Notes under the pieces: model-generated
Told to the model about the DNA's origin: nothing
The model's database searches: none
Seen by the model: only the letters and a program-made list of their open reading frames with translations
In this document: positions 7,781-12,427 of the stretch, in pieces
How the letters are laid out: each line of letters opens with the position of its first letter
Numbering within the stretch: position 1 is the stretch's first letter
Assembly: GCA_024690445.1 (NCBI GenBank)
Contig: JAILPD010000035.1
Location: 1 to 12,427, forward strand
Source of the DNA: Acholeplasmatales bacterium
Lineage (GTDB): Bacteria; Bacillota_I; Bacilli_A; Acholeplasmatales; Anaeroplasmataceae
Direction of reading: 5' to 3'
DNA length: 12,427 bases
Position numbers and translations under genes: made by a program

Positions 7781-7797
7781 CATATTTAAAAGTAATG

Positions 7798-7831
7798 AAA
7801 AACGCACCCCTTATAAATAAAGAGTGCGTTT
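7798..7831 (-). terminator. Intrinsic terminator of the PLP decarboxylase gene
   Basis: AAACGCACTC (7822-7831) pairs with GGGTGCGTTT (7800-7809), eight Watson-Crick pairs plus a G-U and a C-G, around a 12-nt loop, and the minus strand then reads TTTTT. It starts four bases after the TAA stop. Confidence 0.9.
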
Positions 7832-7835
7832 ATAA

Positions 7836-9152
7836 TTAATGCTTAATATTTAAAATATTGTAAATATCTTCAATTGTTTGTAATTCTTTTCTTACCTTAA
7901 CAAGCTCTACACCGTTCTTATAATAAATAATAACGTCCTTTTCTTCTGGTAACATACAGTGGTGAACTCCACCCTTACCATTCATAGAATTTTGATAAGA
8001 ACCAGTTCCTAATAATGCAATATAGTCATCATCACAATCTGGAATTTCAAAATATCCCTTAGACTTATCAAAATAAACGTCATCACAGTCACAAGTAATA
8101 CCAGCAAGTCTTGCTTTAACCATCTTCTCATTTAAATTATTAATTGGCTTAATTAGCATAGGCTCACCTAATGCATACATTTCAGGTAAAGCAATTAATA
8201 ATGATGAGTCAACAATATACCAAGGATATTCTCCAGTATTCTTTGTACCAACAACCTTATAAATGTTTACTGTTGAATCCTTTTGGCTATATTTGCCATT
8301 CTCACTAATTAAGTGAGGAACAGGAATATCATTCTTAAAACATAAATCCTTAATATGATTTAGGATTGATGTTGCGTATGCTTCATAATCGAAGTTACCT
8401 TCAATTGGGAGAGGTGTACCTCCACCAAAGTCAAAATAAACAACAGAATCATACATTTTCTTAGCCTTGATGTAATAATTGAATGCTATATCAAAATTCT
8501 TGAAGAATTTATCTTCTTCAAAATCAAAACCTCTTTGATGATAATGAATTGTATCTAATACTAAGTTAGTATTCTTAACATCATTTAAGATATAATTGAT
8601 TTCGTCTTCCATTAGACCAAATCTATCATCTGGTACTTCTGGTTCGTATAAACTAGATAGGTGAACTCTTAAACCAATTTTTAGTTTAGGTCCCTTCTTC
8701 TTTAAATATTCATATTCATAAATATCATCAATAATAGTTATGATGTTATAACCAATATTATGTGCCATAACAACGGCATCTAAGTAATCGTCTTGTTTTA
8801 AGCCATTACAAACAATTAATTTATCATGAAATAAAGGATACTTTTCATACATTTTTAATGATAATACTAAATCATAAAATGATGAAGTTTCTAATCCGTC
8901 TGCGAAAATGAATGCAGATTCAATTTCATCCTTACCATAATTTGCTTTATTAGCATTTAAATAAATGAAATCACCTTTATAATTTGTTGTCTTCTTAGCT
9001 TTTTCAAAAGCATCCTTAAGTGATAAGATACGTTCCTTAATAATATCAAGGAATGTGACAGTAAGAGGTGTTCCGAATTTCTTGGCTAAATCTACTAGGC
9101 AGTAGCCATTATAATAAAGTTTGCCATCTTTCTCTTCTACAAGATTTTTCAT
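7836..9152 (-). CDS. PLP-dependent fold-type III decarboxylase, LysA/SpeA-like
   Basis: Predicted 438-aa cytosolic enzyme that removes the alpha-carboxyl group of a basic amino acid (arginine, diaminopimelate, ornithine or a relative). Family landmarks: NANKANY (66-72) with K69 as the probable Schiff-base lysine (compare KAN/KVN); IHYHQRG (202-208), compare HxHxGSQ; YFDFGGGTPLP (239-249), the glycine loop for PLP phosphate; ISENGK (282-287), compare SESGR/CEPGR; ITCDCDD (352-358) with C354 as probable active-site cysteine, closest to the ITCDSDG of arginine decarboxylase SpeA; and GSYQNSMN (384-391), the C-terminal Tyr segment. The length fits LysA (about 420) rather than full SpeA (about 630). 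K287 replaces the usual Arg, so substrate is uncertain. AAGGAG at 9164-9169 supports ATG 9152. It is monocistronic, with its own terminator and no pathway genes beside it. Confidence 0.8.
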   Translation of the reverse strand: MKNLVEEKDGKLYYNGYCLVDLAKKFGTPLTVTFLDIIKERILSLKDAFEKAKKTTNYKGDFIYLNANKANYGKDEIESAFIFADGLETSSFYDLVLSLKMYEKYPLFHDKLIVCNGLKQDDYLDAVVMAHNIGYNIITIIDDIYEYEYLKKKGPKLKIGLRVHLSSLYEPEVPDDRFGLMEDEINYILNDVKNTNLVLDTIHYHQRGFDFEEDKFFKNFDIAFNYYIKAKKMYDSVVYFDFGGGTPLPIEGNFDYEAYATSILNHIKDLCFKNDIPVPHLISENGKYSQKDSTVNIYKVVGTKNTGEYPWYIVDSSLLIALPEMYALGEPMLIKPINNLNEKMVKARLAGITCDCDDVYFDKSKGYFEIPDCDDDYIALLGTGSYQNSMNGKGGVHHCMLPEEKDVIIYYKNGVELVKVRKELQTIEDIYNILNIKH

Positions 9153-9189
9153 AAATCAATATTCTCCTTCGATTTTTGCAAATTTCGTG

Positions 9190-9219
9190 ATTATAACGTT
9201 GCTTATACCACCATGTTCA
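9190..9219 (-). promoter_or_regulatory. Possible promoter of the decarboxylase gene
   Basis: TGAACA (9214-9219), 18 bases, TATAAT (9190-9195), giving a short leader with AAGGAG at 9164-9169. A rival, TTGAAA (9335-9340), 17 bases, TATTTT (9312-9317), would give a leader of about 150 nt. Confidence 0.5.
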
Positions 9220-9375
9220 TGACATATCATAAAAGGCTTCCTTCGCCAGACTTCTAATCCTTATATTTTGTTCAGTTTTTGGTTATGTATTTTTATAAAA
9301 ACACAAAATAAAAAATATCATATACTGTTACATATTTCAACTATTTTTTTGAATTTTTTAAAATTATTTCTCACC

Positions 9376-9403
9376 ATAAAAATAAGGGAATATTTCTACT
9401 CCC
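9376..9403 (-). terminator. Intrinsic terminator of the CoiA-like gene
   Basis: GGGAGTA (9397-9403) pairs with TATTCCC (9386-9392), with one G-U pair, around a GAAA tetraloop; the minus strand continues TTATTTTTAT. It lies ten bases after the TAA stop. Confidence 0.8.
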
Positions 9404-9413
9404 AAATTCTCTA

Positions 9414-10334
9414 TTATTCTTTTAATTTTGATCTAGACAGTCTTACTTTATATAACATGTATAATTTAGCGGTTTTTTTTGTAAACAATCGACCTCTATA
9501 TTTATCTTCCTGACATTTTTTTCCATATTCATACCATTTTACATAGTACTTCTTTTCAGAGTGCTCACGCCACAAATGATATTTGATACCATTATCATCA
9601 ACAATTTCGTCTTCAAAAATATCTTTCATAAAATTCGAATGAATAGTTACTGTAACATAATTATTCATTAATTGGTTTTTTATTCTAATATAATAGGCCT
9701 GTTCATCTCTCTCATGCTTTACATAATATTTTTCTTTAACATTTAATTCAACTAAAAACAAGTTTTCAAATCGGAATGCATCTATCTTTTGGTTACTATT
9801 TGAATGCGTATTACATATTTCCAAATATATGCAATCACAATATTTTTCAATGAAAACTTTGTTTTTCTCATTATTTTTTAATTTAAGGACAATATCTGGC
9901 TTAAAAATATAGACACTTAATTCAACATACTCCTCCTTCATCGCACTTTCTATATCTAATTCGTATTTTTTTCCTTCAACTATAACCTTAAAACCACCTT
10001 CATTTGTAGCAATATCATATATTATGTCTTTTACGAATTTATGCTCAACTGTTTCTTCATGTCCACCGTCAAATTCATCACACATGAAGAAATGTTTAGT
10101 ATTCCTTGCATGGTGAAATTCAACTTTGGATTTACCATGATAATAAATTCTATAATCTTCATCAGGGACGCCATTAATAAGTTTTTTAGCGCAAAATAAA
10201 TTGCCTTTTGCAGCATTAAACTCCTCTGAATTTTCTGGTTTTGTTTCTAAATCATGAAACTGGCTCAAAGTGTATTCTTTAATAAACTTACCTGTTAATT
10301 TATCATAACGATACGCTTTTTTTATTCTACTCAT
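9414..10334 (-). CDS. CoiA-like protein with probable PD-(D/E)XK nuclease core
   Basis: Unassigned 306-aa protein that I relate to the competence protein CoiA by pattern, not by search. The N-terminal half has a CoiA-like order: GNLFCAKK (44-51, one cysteine where CoiA-type proteins often have a CxxC finger), VEFHHARN (71-78, compare HFAH) and EETVEHKFVKDII (93-105, compare ESxEHxxxK). The central part reads FKPDIVLKL (144-152), then IYLEICNTHSNSNQK (169-183): an Asp at 147, an ExC/T-H motif at E172 and H177, and K183, as expected for a PD-(D/E)XK active site in this family. The C-terminal 100 residues are basic and Tyr-rich. No membrane segment is visible. It has its own promoter and terminator and no competence gene nearby. 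The start is supported weakly by AGGT (10345-10348). It might act in DNA uptake, repair or defence; none of these is shown. Confidence 0.6.
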   Translation of the reverse strand: MSRIKKAYRYDKLTGKFIKEYTLSQFHDLETKPENSEEFNAAKGNLFCAKKLINGVPDEDYRIYYHGKSKVEFHHARNTKHFFMCDEFDGGHEETVEHKFVKDIIYDIATNEGGFKVIVEGKKYELDIESAMKEEYVELSVYIFKPDIVLKLKNNEKNKVFIEKYCDCIYLEICNTHSNSNQKIDAFRFENLFLVELNVKEKYYVKHERDEQAYYIRIKNQLMNNYVTVTIHSNFMKDIFEDEIVDDNGIKYHLWREHSEKKYYVKWYEYGKKCQEDKYRGRLFTKKTAKLYMLYKVRLSRSKLKE

Positions 10335-10453
10335 AATTACACTTACCTATAAATCCTTCCACACAATTATTCCCTATATATTATTTTGTTACTAAAGTAT
10401 GCATAAATACATTAATCCATAAAACTGTGAATAGCATAATTTCAATTAATATC

Positions 10454-10483
10454 ATTATAAGAAAAGATCCAATTTTAAGTCAA
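10454..10483 (-). promoter_or_regulatory. Sigma-A-type promoter of the CoiA-like gene
   Basis: TTGACT (10478-10483), 18-base spacer, TATAAT (10454-10459). It lies about 20 bases behind a terminator, so the CoiA-like gene is an independent unit with a leader of about 110 nt. Confidence 0.75.
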
Positions 10484-10504
10484 TAAAAAAAGTTTAAACT
10501 ACCC

Positions 10505-10539
10505 AAAAAATTGGTGTACCTAATCAAATACACCAATTT
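10505..10539 (-). terminator. Strong intrinsic terminator ending the right-hand gene cluster
   Basis: AAATTGGTGTA and TACACCAATTT (arms 10529-10539 and 10508-10518 on the minus strand) form a perfect 11-bp stem with a 10-nt loop, running into TTTTTT. It overlaps the last bases of the remnant's TAA stop (10538-10540). Confidence 0.85.
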
Positions 10540-10710
10540 ATATCTCATATTCACTAATGAATGCTTTTTGTTCAGGTGTTAATGAATCATAGATTTCTTG
10601 CTTCTTAGATTCTATCTTCACTTTCATGTGTATAAAACATCACCAATTGCATTAATCTTATCCATTGCATCATAAGGCTTTTCTTTTAGAATAATTGGAA
10701 GAAATTGCAT
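10538..10710 (-). pseudogene. Frameshifted remnant of an unidentified gene
   Basis: Two protein-like pieces in different frames meet end to end. The first (10710-10624) reads ...DAMDKINAIGDVLYT then TGA; the second (10627-10538) starts with ATG across that stop and reads KVKIESKKQEIYDSLTPEQK... to TAA. A single one- or two-base indel near 10626 would join them into one continuous, charged, helix-like C-terminal segment. The first piece lacks a ribosome site and the frame is closed by TGA three codons upstream, so the 5' part of the gene is gone. The terminator sits exactly at its stop, as for a genuine gene end. Family not recognised. An alternative is two overlapping tiny ORFs, which seems less likely. 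Confidence 0.6.
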
Positions 10711-10776
10711 GAAAAATCAACATTTATAATATATGAATTTTTTAATATTTCATTTAACTATATAAAACTCCTAATT

Positions 10777-11337
10777 CTATTCTTCTACGTTCTTTACAAA
10801 TTTTGCAGGATTACCAGCAACAACAGTATTACTTAAAACATCTTTTGTTACAACAGCGCCTGCTCCTACAACACTATTTTCTCCAATTGTTACACCAGGG
10901 CATATGATAGCGCCAGCACAAATCCAAGCATTTTTCTTAATTGTAACCTTTTTAAATATTATTTTATTATGTCTATCAGATAAATCATGATTAACACTAA
11001 TGATTTTGACATCAGGCCCAATTAATACATCATCTTCAATTTCAACTAATCCTGCTGAAAAGATAGTCGCCCCTTTATTAATTGTAATATTTTTACCAAG
11101 CTTTAGTCTTGAACCAAAATCACAATAAAAAGGTGAAACAACTATTGCCACAGATGAATCAATTTTATCCTGAAGCAATTCTTCTAAAAGCTCTTTATAA
11201 TTTGAATCAGTTGGTCTCAATGAACTTATTTTAAGTGATAAGTCATGAGAACGTATCATTTCTTTTTCAGCATATATATGAGTTGGATCGCTTTTATATA
11301 TAAAACCATCTTTATCTATTTTTTCTAAAAAATTCAT
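10777..11337 (-). CDS. Hexapeptide-repeat (left-handed beta-helix) O-acetyltransferase, Maa/LacA type
   Basis: Predicted 186-aa cytosolic, probably trimeric enzyme that moves acetyl from acetyl-CoA to a hydroxyl of a sugar or similar acceptor. Residues about 70-180 carry the imperfect hexapeptide pattern, for example ITINKGATIFSAGLVEIEDD and ITIGEN-like turns, ending in the family signature VVGAGAVVTKDVLSNTVVAG (156-175) and NPAKFVKN. H117 in ISVNHDLSD matches the catalytic His of maltose and galactoside acetyltransferases. Residues 20-60 form the helical N-terminal maltose-acetyltransferase-like segment. GAGGA (11348-11352) lies ten bases before ATG 11337, and this ATG overlaps the stop of a short upstream frame as ATGA, so translation may be coupled. 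A second ATG at 11341 is out of frame. Acceptor is unknown; no sugar-operon partner is beside it. Confidence 0.9.
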   Translation of the reverse strand: MNFLEKIDKDGFIYKSDPTHIYAEKEMIRSHDLSLKISSLRPTDSNYKELLEELLQDKIDSSVAIVVSPFYCDFGSRLKLGKNITINKGATIFSAGLVEIEDDVLIGPDVKIISVNHDLSDRHNKIIFKKVTIKKNAWICAGAIICPGVTIGENSVVGAGAVVTKDVLSNTVVAGNPAKFVKNVEE

Positions 11338-11417
11338 TCATGATAATTCCTCACTTTAAGGTGTTCGAACTTGTTTCTTTCTGGTGGAGCGTGCTCTCCT
11401 AAAACCGAACCCACTAA
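11334..11417 (-). pseudogene. Short coding scrap between VOC and acetyltransferase genes
   Basis: One frame reads 27 residues with strong protein character, including GEHAPPERNKFEHLKVRN, to a TGA that overlaps the acetyltransferase ATG (ATGA, 11334-11337). It is richer in G and C than the flanking DNA. Upstream it is closed by a TAG within the end of the VOC gene. A GTG at 11414 shares one base with the VOC stop TAG and could start a 26-aa peptide, with only a weak AAGAG upstream. I favour the 3' stub of a gene once coupled to the acetyltransferase and later replaced by the VOC gene; a genuine coupled microprotein is the alternative. Confidence 0.45.
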
Positions 11418-11794
11418 CTATTAATCTCTTGAAAGAATTCTATTTCTTCTCCAATCGGTCCTTTTACAAAAGAAATAATTGCTTTAAGATGTGATAAACA
11501 TATTTCTTTTGGCTCAGTTATGATATCATAGCCTGCATTTCTGACTTTTTCAGTCAGTAACTTAGTATCTGTAACAGATAAAGCAAAATGTCTAATCGTT
11601 CCTTTTGGACTTACTTCTCCATTATGAAATACTTCAATTATACCAGAACCAGTATTTATCATTATACCTGTATCCCATTCGTTACAAATTTCTAGTCCTA
11701 ATATATCTCTATAAAAATATATTACTTTATCTATTTCGTTTTTACTGCATTTCATCGAAATATGATGAATGCCTTTTATTATACTATTACTCAT
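11414..11794 (-). CDS. VOC-superfamily (glyoxalase/bleomycin-resistance-like) protein
   Basis: Predicted 126-aa single-module-pair VOC protein (numbered from ATG 11794). The two beta-alpha-beta-beta-beta halves are visible: IKGIHHISMKCS, then FYRDILGLEI and IMINTGSGIIEVFHNGE; and IRHFALSVTD, then VRNAGYDIIT and FVKGPIGEEIEFFQE. Candidate metal ligands are the His of GIHHIS, the Glu of IIEVFH, the His of IRHFAL and the Glu of EIEFFQ, the usual arrangement for glyoxalase I-type enzymes. Substrate is not predictable: methylglyoxal adduct, epimerase, dioxygenase or resistance roles all use this fold. It starts 14 nt after the ATPase stop with no terminator between, so it is probably co-transcribed. 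A GTG three codons upstream is rejected because it overlaps the ribosome site AGGTG. Confidence 0.8.
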   Translation of the reverse strand: MSNSIIKGIHHISMKCSKNEIDKVIYFYRDILGLEICNEWDTGIMINTGSGIIEVFHNGEVSPKGTIRHFALSVTDTKLLTEKVRNAGYDIITEPKEICLSHLKAIISFVKGPIGEEIEFFQEINS

Positions 11795-11800
11795 ATTTAG

Positions 11801-11805
11801 CACCT
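11801..11805 (-). promoter_or_regulatory. Ribosome binding site deciding the VOC gene start
   Basis: AGGTG on the minus strand ends six bases before ATG 11794, good spacing. The in-frame GTG at 11803 is part of this very site and so cannot be the start it serves. Confidence 0.75.
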
Positions 11806-11808
11806 AAA

Positions 11809-12427
11809 TTATATATATTCTATTGGAAGAGCATAAAGATTATCTCTTAATTTTAATTTGTAGTCACCCCTACAAATTATTACACCAATTCCTCTTTTTT
11901 TATCAATATCTTTATCTAAAACATCAAACGCTGAAGCCATTTCAGATTTAGGATTTGTTGTCTTTTTGATTTCAATTGGATATAAAATGCCATTTTCTTC
12001 AATAATTAAATCAATTTCATTCTCTTCGTAAGAATCTATTCCATTTGTTGTCTTTTTAACCTTATCTTTGCCACGATAATAATAGATTCTCTTTTTGTAA
12101 TCTTTTCCTTGATTAATATAAGATTTAATTATTTCATTTATAACAAATGTTTCAAAAAATGCACCATTCATAGCACCATTTTCAAGTGTTTCTGGAGTTA
12201 ACCAAGATGTTAAATACGCAGCTAATCCTGTATCTCTAAAATATATTTTAGGTGTTTTAATTGCTCTATTTAAATGAGAATTATAATATGGTTCTAACAA
12301 GTAAATAATGTCTGTTTTTTCAAGAACAGATACCCAATTTCTAATTGTTTCAAGTGAAACGCCAATATCCTTAGAAATACTACTATAATCAAGCATATTA
12401 CCAGTTCTTGCAGCAACAGATACCATA
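11809..12427 (-). CDS. DUF4143-type ATP-binding protein, C-terminal part (5' end outside window)
   Basis: At least the last 205 residues of a larger protein; the frame is open to the right edge and the first in-window ATG (12426) falls inside a conserved segment, so it is not the start. Family members have an N-terminal AAA (AAA_14) ATPase, outside this window, followed by this DUF4143 region. Visible here: VAARTGNMLDYSSISKDIGV, the winged-helix segment; LEPYYNSHLNRAIKTPKIYF then RDTGLAAYL, the family hallmark; GAFFETFVINEI; and NEIDLIIEENGILYPIEIKK, a PD-(D/E)XK-type core (E, D and ExK). Such proteins are very common and multicopy in gut Bacillota and Bacteroidota and their role is poorly known. 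The gene ends with TAA 14 nt before the VOC gene. Confidence 0.9.
   Translation of the reverse strand, partial: MVSVAARTGNMLDYSSISKDIGVSLETIRNWVSVLEKTDIIYLLEPYYNSHLNRAIKTPKIYFRDTGLAAYLTSWLTPETLENGAMNGAFFETFVINEIIKSYINQGKDYKKRIYYYRGKDKVKKTTNGIDSYEENEIDLIIEENGILYPIEIKKTTNPKSEMASAFDVLDKDIDKKRGIGVIICRGDYKLKLRDNLYALPIEYI

Larger units (their letters stand above)
7466..7797. other. Long leader/intergenic region upstream of the HD-GYP sensor
   Basis: About 330 nt separate the sensor from the terminator of the decarboxylase gene. It holds a distal promoter, an 18-codon ORF, a 17-nt palindrome, a 10-bp perfect inverted repeat and a lone TATAAT. If the distal promoter is used, the sensor mRNA has a leader of nearly 300 nt, long for this otherwise compact window. 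I looked for c-di-GMP-I/II aptamer signatures and saw none. Confidence 0.6.
10335..10776. other. Intergenic region with promoter, terminator and gene remnant
   Basis: No intact gene is present. From right to left: about 66 AT-rich bases after the acetyltransferase stop, a frameshifted gene remnant (10538-10710), its terminator (10505-10539), the promoter of the CoiA-like gene (10454-10483), then a leader of about 110 nt in which I see no conserved element. Confidence 0.7.

Noticed and set aside
7466..7797. c-di-GMP riboswitch ahead of the phosphodiesterase gene
   Set aside because: None of the conserved GEMM tetraloop/receptor or AAACC-type motifs could be found on the minus strand.
9268..9513. 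81-aa plus-strand ORF
   Set aside because: AT-rich chance frame covering a terminator and the end of the CoiA-like gene; no ribosome site.
10031..10216. 61-aa minus-strand ORF
   Set aside because: Alternative frame inside the CoiA-like gene, without ribosome site or recognisable content.
11354..11413. tRNA-like segment with GAGAGCACGC and GTTCGAAC
   Set aside because: It resembles D-arm and T-loop motifs at first glance, but no anticodon stem, T stem or acceptor stem can be paired, and one reading frame gives a protein-like scrap instead.
11605..11850. 81-aa plus-strand ORF
   Set aside because: Antisense to the VOC gene and the end of the ATPase gene; Tyr/Leu-rich reflection of AT-rich codons.
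1..12427. UGA-as-Trp genetic code (Mollicutes)
   Set aside because: Trp residues in conserved positions are encoded by TGG, and no long frame needs TGA to be read through.
1..12427. CRISPR array, insertion sequence or phage module
   Set aside because: No regularly spaced direct repeats, transposase, integrase or terminal inverted repeats were seen.

Overview
This window is AT-rich and every gene I can support lies on the minus strand, so transcription runs from base 12427 towards base 1. The compact layout, strong Gram-positive Shine-Dalgarno sequences, near-consensus sigma-A promoters (TTGATA-17-TATAAT, TTGAAT-17-TATAAT, TTGACT-18-TATAAT) and intrinsic terminators suggest a low-GC Bacillota genome, perhaps a gut Bacilli/Erysipelotrichia-like lineage. 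TGG encodes Trp and TGA occurs only as a stop, so I see no Mollicutes UGA recoding. The taxon is an inference; there is no rRNA or other marker gene.

Right side (12427 to about 10505), an apparent read-through unit: the 3' part of a DUF4143-type ATPase gene (start outside the window), a VOC/glyoxalase-like gene 14 nt behind it, a 26-27-codon unidentified coding scrap, a hexapeptide-repeat O-acetyltransferase joined to that scrap by a 4-nt ATGA overlap, a frameshifted gene remnant, and a strong terminator. The two scraps suggest past recombination.

Middle (10483 to 7798): two single-gene units. The first encodes a 306-aa CoiA-like protein with a probable PD-(D/E)XK nuclease core, with its own promoter and terminator. 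The second encodes a 438-aa fold-type III PLP decarboxylase related to LysA/SpeA, also with its own terminator and one or two possible promoters.

Left side (7797 to 1): a 330-nt non-coding stretch with a promoter, an 18-codon ORF with a ribosome site, a 10-bp perfect inverted repeat and a small palindrome precedes a 972-aa secreted-and-anchored sensor. That sensor has a signal peptide, a two-component-regulator-type beta-propeller, a Y_Y_Y domain, one membrane helix and a cytoplasmic HD-GYP cyclic-di-GMP phosphodiesterase domain. Next come a family 2 glycosyltransferase and the 5' 1123 codons of a very large surface protein that runs off the left edge. Each of these units has its own terminator, and the last two have clear promoters.

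Functionally, the left half is about the cell surface: an extracellular sensor wired to c-di-GMP breakdown, a glycosyltransferase and a giant ectodomain protein. That they act together is only suggested by adjacency. I find no RNA genes, insertion sequences, CRISPR arrays or complete phage modules. The most interesting items are the propeller/HD-GYP sensor with its long leader, the signal-peptide-less giant surface protein, the solitary CoiA-like protein and the two gene scraps.
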